The notes under the pieces were generated by a model. That model saw only the letters and a list, made by a program, of their open reading frames with translations. It was not told the origin of the DNA and did no database searches. Positions 1 to 10,506 of a stretch of 62,588 nucleotides of DNA are shown piece after piece (within the stretch, counting starts at the first letter, position 1; each line of letters begins with the position of its first letter). A program made the position numbers and the translations under genes. The stretch lies in the NCBI GenBank assembly GCA_030267965.1, contig BRYA01000135.1, positions 34,505 to 97,092 of the forward strand. The letters run 5' to 3'. This DNA is from Triparma columacea (taxonomy: Eukaryota > Sar > Bolidophyceae > Parmales > Triparmaceae).

Positions 1-216
1 CTAACCCGCCCCGCCCTGAATCGCTCCACTGCCCTCCCCCTCTCTCCAACCGCCCCCCCCCGCCCCAGCCACATTTGTTGATTGAAGTTGACAAGACGAC
101 CAAAGAGTTCCGTAAAGAAAGTCAGTAAAGAGAAAATCTAGGAGAAAGCCCACACGTTTTAGGTTAGCCGAATATATATAAGAAAGGGGATAGGGAGAGA
201 ATAAAAATAATACACC

Positions 217-579
217 ATGAGCATGATGGACCCATCTGAGGAGTTTCCCGAGGAGGACATCCAGACCATCGTTAAGCCCGCGATCGCCCAGCTCCTCAAC
301 GGCGTCCAGTTCAACCCTTCCAAGGTGAACGACTGGTGCAACACGATAATCGACACGTGCCTCAAGGAGCTCCAGTCCCTTTCCAAGCCCTACAAGTACG
401 TCATCACCTGCGTCATGATGCAGAAGAACGGGGGGGGCATGACCACCTCCGCGGCCTGCTACTGGGACGGGGCGAAGGACGGGAAGACCAGGGTGCCCTT
501 TGAGAACGACACAATGCACTGCATCGTCACTGTCTACGGACTCAGCGTTAACATCGACACCAAGGACGATGAGGTTTAA
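217..579 (+). CDS. Dynein light chain, Tctex1 type
   Basis: A single-exon protein of 120 residues, close to the usual size of about 113 for Tctex-type dynein light chains. It lacks any membrane segment. The order of features matches the family: an N-terminal helix region (DIQTIVKPAIAQLL), a second helix (WCNTIIDTCLKELQSL), then the conserved strands with KYVITCVMMQKNG, AACYWD and a terminal CIVTVYGLSV. These proteins dimerise and link the dynein intermediate chain to cargo, in the cytoplasm or in flagella. The start is the first ATG and lies just after an A-rich leader. An AATAAA-like element lies about 370 bases beyond the stop (near 953). The family call is by remembered motifs; cytoplasmic versus axonemal use cannot be told. 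Confidence 0.9.
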   Translation: MSMMDPSEEFPEEDIQTIVKPAIAQLLNGVQFNPSKVNDWCNTIIDTCLKELQSLSKPYKYVITCVMMQKNGGGMTTSAACYWDGAKDGKTRVPFENDTMHCIVTVYGLSVNIDTKDDEV

Positions 580-1493
580 GGCGGGGGGGGGTGAGGATGA
601 CGAGATCCTAAGGGGGGTAGTGAAGGGTTACGGAGTGGGGAGGTTGAGGGTGGCGTTTGTAACTGAAGTGTGCTGCCATGAGAAAGATGTGTTTATTATT
701 CAAGGTTTTATTATTCAAGGTTTTGGCGTAAACCCTTCAGTGGCAGCAATCCCCTGTATACCCCGTGTGTTGCGTCCCGTTTTAAGATTCCGTTTTGATA
801 TCATATCGTGTGTTGAGGAAAAATGCTGGAAGAAACAGAAATGAGAGTCCTCTTTTTGGGGATCCCAATTCGGAGTTGACACAAATACTCCTTATTTTGA
901 CGATATTACAACATTTGACGTCTTCTTCCTACAAGGCTGATATCTATTGTCCCAATAAAGCAAAGAATCTTCACATAGCGTGCGTAGCTGTCGAATTTCG
1001 TTGAATTTTGTTGATTTTGGGTCCCACACAATCCCGACTCTTTTCACACAATTTAGGCCAATTTTACGCCAACTTTGCACGTATTGAGGATTAGGATTGT
1101 TCTACTGAGCTTTTTAGACCTGAAAGACTACTTAATACGTCTAAATTTCTTCAAATCGCTTCGAAAGTGCTCCTTTTCACACACCTTTTCACACAAACAC
1201 TCCTTTTCCCATAAAGAGGGCCAAGAGAGGGACAAAGGAGTTAGTGTTAGGAGTGGGTTGAGGACACTACGAGACTAATTCGACCGTCGGCTGCTTGTAT
1301 TTACGTCGAAGAAAGGGACAAGAAAGACAGACAAATCAACCAAGACACCAAGACAACCAAGGAAAGGAACTAGGAAAGAGGAGTAAACAAGGAGGGAGTA
1401 ACGAGAACGACAGAGGATAACAAATTAAGGGGGGGGCTAACGGACGAAAGACAAATCAACAACAAAACAACCAACGAAAGACAAAACGAAAGA
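580..1493. other. Intergenic region, no gene seen
   Basis: No convincing coding signal on either strand. It holds the 3' flank of the dynein light chain, with a short tandem duplication of a TTTATTATTCAAGG-like unit near 688-722, and an A-rich leader running into the next gene. Confidence 0.6.
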
Positions 1494-3476
1494 ATGCAGA
1501 TGAACGATGAGCTGATGAATGATAGGATAACTTCGCCCACTAAACCATCGACTACACCATCGACAGTACCACCCAATTCAATCCAACCATCGCCCCCCAA
1601 TTCACCGCTTACTTCATCCTCCACGTCGACATCCTCCACATCGACATCCTCTTCATCAGCCTCCAAGCCACCCCAGCCACCCCAGCCAACGGACATGTCT
1701 CCCCCCCTCCCGCCCATCCCCTCCGCGGTCCTTCGCCACCTCTCCCCCCACACCCCCGCCGCCCTCACCGGCACCCTGGGTCTCTTCAGCATAACCATGG
1801 CCAACTACATGCTCGGGCCCATGAGGGACGCGAGCGCCATGGTGGTGGGGGTGGAACACATACCCAAGATGACATTCCTCTCGACGCTCCTGGCACTCTT
1901 CTCGTCGGTACCGGTAGGGTGGCTGTTCGAGGCACCGGACCCCAAGAGGCGGAAGGTGAGAGCGCGAAAGAAATGTGAAGAAACATGAGCGGCACATCAT
2001 ACTTACTAACCTTCTTCCCCGCAGATATTCTCCCGGCTCGGTATGACCAGGGGCGAAACCCAGGGTTCCTCTTTAGCCCTATTTTACCGTCTCTTCGAGG
2101 CTTGCCTTGTCATGTTCGCCGTCCTCTTTGCCTTACACTCCTACTTCCTCCCCAACGGGAAGCAGCCCCTGATCCTCCACGTCCTCTTCTACCTCAGCAT
2201 CCACGTCATGAAGCTCCACAGCGTCAGCCTCATATGGGGCGTCACTACGGAGGCGATGGAGTACGAGGAGGCCGCGGCGAAGGACCGGCTGGCCAGCTCC
2301 TCCCCGTCGACGGAGGGCAGGACGGAGAACTCTCAAGGATCGAGGGCATCGCTGGGGGGGAGGAGCAGGCTGAAGGCCCTGGGGTTCGTGGGCTTCGGGG
2401 GGACGGTGGGAAGCATCCTCGGGAGCCTGGTGTGCGCGAGGTTCAGCAAGAACCTTCGGTTCTCAGGCCTCCTGCTATCCTCCGCTGCGCTCCTTGAGGT
2501 AGGGGCAAGGCTGGCCATCAGGATCGGGGGGATCATGAGGTACCACTGGACCCGGGCCAGGAAGGTCCGGAGCTCTGACGCCCTCGATAAGCTCGCGTCG
2601 AAGGACAGCAGCCTGAAGAGGTCAGACAGCTCAAACAGCATGAAGAGGATAGGGTCAGGGAACTCCCTCTCCACCCTCACACACGCCAACAACCAGGATC
2701 AGGACGGTGGAGGTGGGGGGGGGGGCTCCGCCAGGCCCCCCTCCCCCCTACCCCCCCTACCCGCCGCAGAAGCCGACACCTTCAAGGCCCGTCTCCTCCG
2801 GGGCATTACTACCATCCTAAACTCCAGGCTCCTCATAACAATCTTCACCTACAACGCCCTCTTCGCCTCCTCCACAACCCTCCTGTCCTTCCAGCGGGCC
2901 TCCCTCGTAGCCAACCGACCCTCAGGGGCCACAGGAGGCGCAGAGGGACACACTGAGTTCCTCGCTAAAGTTAACATCATATCATCCCTCGCCGTACTCC
3001 TAATGCAGGCGAGCGGGATGGGGGCAAAGGCAGCGTCCAGGGCAGGGATGAGGGGTACCCTCGTAATGCTCCCCGCCGTGCGGCTGGGGGGCGTAGCCGC
3101 GCTGCTATGGTGGCACTGGGCGAGCGAAGGAACGCCACCGGGACTCGTCATCTTCCTGGTCATGGACGAGTTCACGAGGGTGGTCAATTTGGCGGTGGCT
3201 AAACCGGTTAGGGAGAGCCTCTGGAGGGGACTTAGCAACGAGGCTAGGTACGAGGCTAAACCACTCGTCGACACTTTGGCTAACAGGTGGGGGGGGGGGA
3301 GCGCGGCATTCCTGGTGAGCGCTGCTAACGCGGCGATAGGGAAGGAGGGGATGGTGGGAGGGTTACCGCATACTATGGTGCTTACGGGATTGGTGGCAAG
3401 CTGGTGGGCGGGAGCGGCGTATAATCTTGGGATCGTTAGGAGGAATATTGATGAGGAACTCAAAAAAATTATGTAG
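1494..3476 (+). CDS. MFS-type membrane protein resembling bacterial NTP/NDP exchange transporters
   Basis: Two exons, 1494-1955 and 2025-3476, joined in phase 0. The intron begins GTGAG and ends CCCCGCAG after a TTACTAAC branch-like site. The product is about 637 residues. The first 60 or so are Ser/Thr/Pro-rich and probably disordered. After that come NYMLGPMRDASA, a GVEHIPKMTFLSTLL helix, YRLFEACLVMFAVLFALH and GFVGFGGTVGSILGSLV. The same order occurs in bacterial proteins annotated as NTP/NDP exchange or ADP/ATP translocase-like major facilitator proteins. A hydrophilic loop (about residues 320-400) interrupts the helices. The C-terminal half has several more membrane segments. The substrate is inferred from the family only and is uncertain, and no clear targeting peptide is seen. 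The start could lie upstream of this ATG. Confidence 0.6.
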
Positions 3477-3649
3477 GCAAGTGTGAGGGGGGGGGGTGTA
3501 AGCCATGCTGTTATTGTTTTAGTAGAAGTGGTTTTTGTTTGTTGACGTTGATGTTGACAAAAGTGTGGGAGGATGCTTGGTCGGAAGTTGGAGTAGAGAA
3601 TTAATTGTCAAAGAAGATCCATCTGTTGTTTTCTGTTGTTTTCTTTGGG

Positions 3650-4201
3650 ATGTTGCGTATATTTTTGACTATTTCGATCATGATAATATCGTTATCATCA
3701 TTAGTATACTCATTTAATCCAAATGTATCGTATAAAAGAATATACACTCCACCTCGGTGTAGTAGGGGCGAAAGTCAAGGTCAATATTCCCCTTTTAAGA
3801 CGTTTTCGTCGTCTAATATTGTTATATCGCGCTCCAATATGGCATTGAAGTCAAGTATACGAGACTATGTCCCATTAGTCGTCAGTAGCCTTGTAATAAT
3901 TGACGTAATATCAGGACAGAAATTTGTAACGTTTATAATGGGGAAAGTGTACGGCGACAGCGCTCCCCCGGGTCTAGGAGGGGAGGATATTGAGGGTGAT
4001 AAAGCGGTAAACAACGCAAAGGGAGGTCAAAGTGGGGTGAAGCCGCTTATTGATGTTGATAAACTTGTTAAAACTTCACTTAATCAAGCAGAGGACGCTA
4101 AAAGCCTGAGGACGTATGTCGATAAGAGGAGGGGGGTTAAGGACGATATTGAGGAGACTAGGAAGAAGATCAACAGGCAGCTGGAGGACTTGGGCTCGTA
4201 G
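3650..4201 (+). CDS. Small secreted or plastid-targeted protein, unknown function
   Basis: A 183-residue protein. I start it at the ATG opening MLRIFLTISIMIISLSSLV, because this gives a good signal peptide; the frame is also open upstream but has no ATG. The likely cleavage zone VYS-FNP is followed by a basic, Ser-rich stretch. That arrangement resembles the bipartite targeting peptides of secondary plastids. A second hydrophobic segment (about residues 75-90, YVPLVVSSLVIIDVISG) could span a membrane. The C-terminal third is charged and helical (VDKRRGVKDDIEETRKK). I recognise no family. It ends 136 bases before the convergent NF-YC gene. Confidence 0.55.
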   Translation: MLRIFLTISIMIISLSSLVYSFNPNVSYKRIYTPPRCSRGESQGQYSPFKTFSSSNIVISRSNMALKSSIRDYVPLVVSSLVIIDVISGQKFVTFIMGKVYGDSAPPGLGGEDIEGDKAVNNAKGGQSGVKPLIDVDKLVKTSLNQAEDAKSLRTYVDKRRGVKDDIEETRKKINRQLEDLGS

Positions 4202-4337
4202 GTCGATACGTAATTTGATTCCTAATTTGATTCCTAATTTGAGCATCAAAGCGAAAGTGTATTTACGTTTCCAGATGAAATCAAATTTACTCTCCCCTCC
4301 CCCCCCCCTTACCCCCCAACCCTTACCCCCTTTCCCC

Positions 4338-6380
4338 TCAAATCGAGCCCCCAGGTTTCGCCTCAGTTTTGACCCTGGTGCGTTCCCCCCCACTCCCAAC
4401 GAACCATTCCCCCTCCCCATCGCCCTTCCCCTCCGCCTTCACCGGCGTTCTCATCTTTTCGTCGTCGTCATATTCCCCCTCGTCGTCGTCGTCCTCCTCC
4501 ATCATGCCCATGCCCCCGTAGCTTTGGCTAACGACCCTGGCAACACCACCGGGGGGGGAACCCATTAACCCCATCATACCCTCGAGCTCCTCCCGCCCTG
4601 GGGGACCGTCATCGAGGGCCATTCCGTCCGTCGTAATGACGTCAACCAGGAAATCGAGGACCTCGGTGTTCTTCACGGCGTTCTGTATGTCCTCCCTCTG
4701 CACGGTCCTCCTCTTCTGGCCCTGGCTGTGGCACCAGCTGCTGAGGGTGAGCTCGAGTATGAAGAGCTCGCACGCCTTCGCGAACAGTACCGGCGCCTCC
4801 GCGCTGATCATCCTGACGTCCTCGTCGCTCTTCATGATCCTCTTGATCCTAGCCAGCGGTAGGTCGTTGTGGTTCTTGAACTCCTGCTCCGTCCCGATCT
4901 CCATGTCGTCTATCGCCCTCTCCTGCTTGCTCCAGTACGTCTTCATCTGCTTCTGAATCTCCGCAGCCACCTCCTCCGCCCCCATGACCTGTTCCCCTGC
5001 CCCAAAGAGGCTGTCCCCTATGCCGTCGTCGCCCTTCTTCCCACCCTTGCCCTCCTCCTGACGCTTGGCGTCCTCGTACCTCTTGCTCATCTCGTCGAGC
5101 TGGGTTCCGAAGGTTTTCCACTGGCCCTCCATATTGCCAACCATCTGCCCCTCCAGCTCCTCCCTCTTCCCCCACCCCACGCTAGGCCTGCTGCTCATTA
5201 CCTTGATCATGTGCTCCTTGACCAGCCTCTCGTAGTCCCCCCCCGCCTTGATCTGCGCCTCCCTGAGCTTCTCAAAATTCTCCTTCTCGCTCCCCTCCTT
5301 GAGGCCCTTCAGCCTCGCCTCGTACCTCTCCCCCACCTCCTTCTTCATTCTCTTGATCCTCCCTTTCACCTCCCCCCATTTGTCCCTGATCCTCCCCTCC
5401 TGCCCGCCCCTCTCGATCCGCTTATAACAGAGCGCCTGGCTGAGCTGGTGTACCCTCATGGCCCTCTCCCTCGCCCCTACCCCCTGCGCGGTTCCGTTCA
5501 AATGGATAATCTCATTGGCCTTCACGTGGCTGCTCCTCTCAATCTCCCCCACAGTCTCCTTCGTACCCTCCACCTTCATCATCTCGTTCCTCGTAACCCA
5601 GTCCCCCGCCACCTTGGCCGCCTCTATCATCCCCTCAGCGACGTATCTAACGCTACCGTCGTCCAGGAAAGGGGGCATCCCGCAGGACCTATCAAACTTG
5701 TTCAACGCAGAGTCGGCGCACGACCTTATCAGCCCCATCATCACCGTCACAGCGTGCGAGGCGAACCCAGTGGCCGTCCCGTCGTCCTCCCACTCCTGCT
5801 CCCCTGCCTCGGCTCCGCCGGGGGATGGGGGAACGTTGAGGTTTAGGGGTGACTTATTGCGGCGAGCCCAGACCCCCTTTATGTAACCCACCCCGATCCT
5901 GCTGGCCTTCTCCCTCCTAAATATCTCCTCCGCTAGGTCCGCCGCCTTGGCCGTAACCCAGGGGCAGCAGTTAATGACATACGTGATCTCCTCCCTCTCC
6001 TCCTCCTCCTGCTCCTTACCACCCACGCCGCTGAAGGTGGGGTTGAAGGCGGGGAGCTGCGCCTGGACGACGCCCTTTATCTGCAGGCCTGGACTGTTAC
6101 CAGGCTCCTGCACAGCGAAGTGGGGGGGGGGACGCATGTGACTACAGTAGCCTTTGGTGTGGGATATTAAGGAGGATATTAAGGACTTGGAACGGATGTA
6201 GGGGTCGGAACTAGTTACTGAGGGGGGGAGCGGGGTAGAAACTGTAGGGTACGGGGATTGGAGGGGTAAGAGGGGTTGGCATTTTGGGGGGAGGGGGGAG
6301 GGGGAGGGAAGGGGGAGGAGGTGGATCTTGTTTTTTGTCATAACGTTGTATGAAACAAGATTATATGATACAAATCGCAT
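4338..6380 (-). CDS. NF-YC-like CCAAT-binding factor with a very long N-terminal extension
   Basis: A continuous minus-strand frame of up to 680 residues. The C-terminal part (about 490-610) is a clear NF-YC histone fold: QMKTYWSKQERAID, LPLARIKRIMKSDEDVRMIS, EAPVLFAKACELFILELT and RRTVQREDIQNAV. NF-YC pairs with NF-YB and recruits NF-YA to bind CCAAT boxes in the nucleus. After the fold comes an acidic tail with EEDDDDEGEYDDDE. About 400 residues before the fold form no domain I recognise; they are helical and charged in the middle (RIRDKWGEVKGRIKRMKKEV). The start is uncertain. The stretch before the Met at 6137 is Pro/Ser-rich and may be leader or intron, with acceptor-like sites near 6085-6115. 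The plus-strand frame over 4869-5846 is a shadow of this gene. Confidence 0.8.
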   Translation of the reverse strand: MRFVSYNLVSYNVMTKNKIHLLPLPSPSPLPPKCQPLLPLQSPYPTVSTPLPPSVTSSDPYIRSKSLISSLISHTKGYCSHMRPPPHFAVQEPGNSPGLQIKGVVQAQLPAFNPTFSGVGGKEQEEEEREEITYVINCCPWVTAKAADLAEEIFRREKASRIGVGYIKGVWARRNKSPLNLNVPPSPGGAEAGEQEWEDDGTATGFASHAVTVMMGLIRSCADSALNKFDRSCGMPPFLDDGSVRYVAEGMIEAAKVAGDWVTRNEMMKVEGTKETVGEIERSSHVKANEIIHLNGTAQGVGARERAMRVHQLSQALCYKRIERGGQEGRIRDKWGEVKGRIKRMKKEVGERYEARLKGLKEGSEKENFEKLREAQIKAGGDYERLVKEHMIKVMSSRPSVGWGKREELEGQMVGNMEGQWKTFGTQLDEMSKRYEDAKRQEEGKGGKKGDDGIGDSLFGAGEQVMGAEEVAAEIQKQMKTYWSKQERAIDDMEIGTEQEFKNHNDLPLARIKRIMKSDEDVRMISAEAPVLFAKACELFILELTLSSWCHSQGQKRRTVQREDIQNAVKNTEVLDFLVDVITTDGMALDDGPPGREELEGMMGLMGSPPGGVARVVSQSYGGMGMMEEDDDDEGEYDDDEKMRTPVKAEGKGDGEGEWFVGSGGERTRVKTEAKPGGSI

Positions 6381-6965
6381 TGAAATAGAATACTAGTAAG
6401 ATTCTTACCATCCATATTTGACAAAAGTCGCTCAGTCGTGAGAAATCAAATGAGTTCTAGTTCAGGATCGTGGCCTGTGATCTCAATATACTCTCAACAA
6501 CGTTCCCAGCAGATTGTGTTGTACGTGTGTGTCTAATTGATATAAATTGTACGTGTATACGAAATATAAAGAGCTATAAGTCTTTTAAAGGGTTTTTATC
6601 TGGAAATTGTTCGCCTCCTTCAAAGGCTGGTGGTGAGGATTGGGGGGGAGGAAGGTGGGGTCTTCAACGTCGTCGAATTGAGCGGTGGGGAAGTTGAGGT
6701 GTTCGATTACGTAAGTTTAATGCGAACTGTGCAAAAAAAAAGGCGCTGAGTGTCTTTGACGTGACTTTTATAACCCTGAAAAAGGCAAAATAATTTGACA
6801 GAGGGCACTTCAAATCACAAAGCGTTTACAGGAGCAGCGCTCATCAATGAACTAGACAATCGAGACAATTTTCATATCCGATAAAACGACGCTTCAAGGA
6901 TCTCAAATTGTTGGACTTCCAAACTTACCCGACCAAAAAACTGTTTTCAAACAGTCCGAATCATC
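6381..6965. other. Divergent intergenic region, no gene seen
   Basis: Sits between the starts of the NF-YC gene (minus) and the DUF711 gene (plus), so it should hold both promoters. No TATA-like element stands out and no coding signal was found. Confidence 0.5.
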
Positions 6966-8406
6966 ATGTTTGTTGTACGCAGCATTTGTGCTTTTGTGAC
7001 AATCTCCCCCTCTGATGTTGCCGATTTGCTGTCGTCAGATGATCTAGAGCAGACAAAGCTTTTCTCTCTCCTGTCGAAGGTATCCGAAGGTTTGCTTAAA
7101 TTGAAGGAAGTTGTTGAAAAGGAAGGCTACGTTGTACAGACGGTTAGGTGAGATAAAGAGTGGGTGGGTAGAGAAGGGAGGGGTGCTGGGATAGTGAGAG
7201 GAAGGAGAGAAAGAACAAGTCCACCAGAGGTCGTCGTCGAGAGGTCATCGAGAGGTTGTCAAGAGGTCGTCAAGAGGTCGTCAAGAGGTCAACACGTTCG
7301 AGGAGAGAACAACGCAAACTCACCCACCACCCCAAACCTCTCCAACTCCACTCCACAGAATCGCCACCAACACCTTCACAGAGTACCTCGATCTCAGCAC
7401 CCCTGAAACTACGCTCGCACAAGTTAATAAAATCGACGCGATACTAGAAAAGTTGGAAATCCACTTCTTCAACCTTGGTCCTTGCCTGACTCCCTCCCAA
7501 ACCAGCACATACGTCCCCCTGTTACTTGCTGGCCGTTCCCGTATCAGCATGTCTAGCATAGTCCACGCCTGCGATCTCTCCCACGCGTCAGCCTCTGCCG
7601 CTGCTATAATCTCCCTCAGCAAGCAGACCTCCGACGGTATCAACAACTTCCGTTACTGCATGCAGTCCTCAACCTCCCTCCCTGGCGCTCCTTTCTTCCC
7701 GGCTGCCCACGCCGCCAACCTGCTGGAGAACGGGGGGAGGGACAATATAAGGGTTGCTATAGGGTTGGAGAACGGTAAGCTCGCCAACGCGGGTTTGGCA
7801 AAGTGCGAGACGATGCATGACATCGGTACGAAATTCCGGGACTTCTACAAATCCGCGGTTTCCCCCGTCGTCCGATCAGTCGCCGGTGCCGTTAAGAACA
7901 TGGCAGGATGGGAGTACATCGGCCTCGACAGTAGCCTGAACCCGAGCCTCGATGAGGGCGGTAGCGTCGCCTCCGCCATCGAGGGTTGCAGTTGGGTGAA
8001 TGGGGGCATCGGTGGGACGGGTGTGATCGGTACGGCGGCGGCCATAACAACGTGCATTCAGGACCTGGGCCTCATGAAGACGGGGTACTGCGGGATCATG
8101 CTCCCGGTCTGCGAGGACAGGAGGCTTAGCGAGATCCAGGACGGGGGTAGGTGCAAGGCCAGTTACGACGTCAGCCATTTGATGAACGTCAGCAGCGTCT
8201 GCGGGGTTGGGGTGGACACGGTTCCACTGCCTTGCGACGTTGAGGAGGACGACGTTAGGGGGGTCATACTGGACGTTGCGGGACTGGCAGAGAGGTGGAA
8301 TAAGCCACTTAGCGTGAGGATGTTCCCTGTGCCAGGGAAGAGGAAGGGGGAGAGGACGGAGTTTGATAGTCCGTATCTGTGTAATACTAAGGTTTTTGAA
8401 CTTTAG
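6966..8406 (+). CDS. DUF711 / UPF0210 family protein
   Basis: Two exons, 6966-7147 and 7359-8406, joined in phase 2. The split codon restores VQTVR-IATNTFTEYL, which fits the family (conserved VRIATN-like segment early in the protein). The product is about 409 residues, slightly short of the roughly 450 common in bacteria. Other matching parts are LEIHFFNLGPCL, AANLLENGGRDNIRVAIGLENGK and, near the end, VGVDTVPLPCDV. The family is widespread in bacteria and archaea and has no settled biochemical role, so I give none. No targeting peptide is evident. The intron carries a short tandem repeat (see 7226-7291). Confidence 0.75.
7226..7291 (+). repeat. Intronic tandem repeat, about 12-bp unit
   Basis: Four to five imperfect copies of a GAGGTCGTCAAGA-like unit lie within the DUF711 intron. 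Copies differ by single bases. Confidence 0.75.
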
Positions 8407-8921
8407 GTGTAGGAAGGGGAGTAAACGTTAAGCGTCCCCTAAAAGAAAAGCTAAACGTGAAAGTAGAATACATCTGATGTAGGAGAAATGTTTTTGAAAA
8501 GCAAAGATGACAGCACACTCTTGATGGATGTGAAACTTCACCTGGGCAACTGGGACAACAACATCCCTTCTCAGGTATTTAATGAGGCTTAAGGCATTCG
8601 TTTGTACGCAATTATTCATTATGTCGTTTCTCTATTATCCATCTCTCATATACGTAGTTGTTAGTGTTCGTGTATGTCTCAATAATGAAATATCCATCGC
8701 TCTTTCCATCGCTCTTTCCAACCCTTCGTCTGGAGACAATTTTATGAACAACCAGGCGTTTGTACCACCTTTCAAACACTATATACCCTCTTTCTCTTAC
8801 TCGCAAATCAAACTTCCACTTTTTACCCCTCATATCTGCCTCAATCGCTCAATATCTACGCACTCTCTCTACCCTTCACCGGTCACTCCTGCTAACACAC
8901 TTCCCCTTCCCGCTCGCAGAA
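8407..8921. other. Intergenic region and enolase leader, probably with a 5' UTR intron
   Basis: No gene seen. The last 30 bases read GCTAAC, a pyrimidine tract and CTCGCAG, ending two bases before the enolase ATG. That is a good 3' splice site, so enolase probably has a leader intron. A CATCGCTCTTTC unit is duplicated near 8697-8720. Confidence 0.45.
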
Positions 8922-10425
8922 ATGATTTCTATCCGCGCTGCCTCCCGTCTTGCCCCCCGCTCAGGGTCCGTCCGCTCCATGTCCGCGATCACCGATTTGG
9001 TAGGACGTGAGATCATCGACTCCAGGGGTAACCCCACTGTTGAGGTCGACATTACTACGACTGACGGGTGCTTCACCGCCAGTGTCCCCTCCGGTGCATC
9101 CACCGGAATTTACGAGGCTGTCGAGCTCCGCGATGGCGGAAAGCGTTACATGGGCAAGGGTGTTCTCAAGGCTGTGTCCAACGTCAACACTGAGATCAAG
9201 GCTGCCCTCCTCGGGAAGGACGCCACCGACCAGCGCGCCATCGATGACGCCATGCTCGCCCTCGACGGAACCCCCAACAAGGGAAACCTCGGGGCCAACG
9301 CCATCCTCGGCGTCTCCCTCGCCGCCTCCAAGGCCGGAGCTGCTGACAAGGGCATTCCCCTCTGGAAGCATTACGCCGACCTCGCCGGAAACGGTAACCC
9401 CGACACCCTCCCGGTCCCCTGCTTCAACGTCATCAACGGAGGCGAGCACGCCGGCAACAAGCTGGCGTTCCAGGAGTTCTTCGTCATCCCCACCGGCGCC
9501 TCGAGCTTCTCCGAGTCCATGGAGATCGGGTGCGAGGTCTTCCACAACCTCAAGGGCGTTATCAAGAAGAAGTTTGGGGGGGATGCCACCCTCATCGGGG
9601 ATGAGGGGGGATTCGCGCCCCCCTGCGACGTCGAGAGCGGGCTCGAGATGATCATGGAAGCCGCGGACCTCGCAGGGTACACCGACAAGGTCTCGGTTGG
9701 ACTTGACGTCGCGGCCAGTGAGGTAAGAACAAGCAGGTGGTTTTCTTCGGAAGGTTAAGGGTTACCCTGACCCTTACGTTATGCCATTCACTAACACACA
9801 CACACACAATCCTTTCTTCTTGCCCCGCCCCCCCCACCCCCCCGCGCAGTTCAAGGTGAAGGACAAGAACGAGTACGACCTCGACTTCAAGAGCTCCTCC
9901 CCCGACCCTAAACTCCTGCTCACCGGAGACGAGCTCATCGCGTTCTATAAGGAGATGATTGAGAAATACCCCATCAAGACCATCGAGGACCCCTTCGACC
10001 AAGACGATTGGGGCAACTGGGAGAAGTTCTGTAAGGACGTAGGAGTCGCTGTCCAGGTCGTCGGCGACGACCTCACAGTCACCAACCCCATCAAGATTCA
10101 GGAGGCCATCAACACCGGTGCCGCCAACTGCCTCCTCCTCAAGGTGAACCAGATCGGTTCCATTTCCGAGTCCATCGACGCCGTCAAGCTCTCCAAGCAG
10201 AACGGGTGGGGAGTAATGACCTCCCACAGGTCCGGGGAGACTGAGGACAACTACATCGCGGACCTTGCCGTTGGACTTGCGACCGGACAGATTAAGACTG
10301 GAGCCCCCTGCAGGGGAGAGAGGACCGCCAAGTACAACCAGCTCCTCAGGATCGAAGCGCAGCTCGGGGACAAGGCCATCTTCCCTGGAATGGGATTCAG
10401 GTCGACGAACTGGATGGGAAACTAA
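8922..10425 (+). CDS. Enolase (2-phosphoglycerate dehydratase), likely mitochondrial
   Basis: Two exons, 8922-9722 and 9850-10425, joined in phase 0 across the conserved DVAASE-F site. The product is about 458 residues. Enolase interconverts 2-phosphoglycerate and phosphoenolpyruvate. Family marks present: [30 protein letters not shown], the [15 protein letters not shown] strand, [21 protein letters not shown], the signature [17 protein letters not shown] and SHRSGETED. The first 24 residues ([18 protein letters not shown]) are rich in Arg, Ala and Ser without acids. This is a typical mitochondrial presequence and adds to the normal enolase length of about 435. The stop lies 81 bases from the stop of the convergent glycerophosphodiesterase gene. 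Confidence 0.97.
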
Positions 10426-10506
10426 AGCCCTTCGAGTGGGCTTAGTGATGAAGATTCAAAACACAACAACAACATATAATATTGACAGAGAGAATTTATC
10501 ACTTTT

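Noticed and set aside
4869..5846. 325-codon plus-strand ORF
   Set aside because: Leu/Pro/His-rich shadow of the NF-YC gene, with no recognisable domain.
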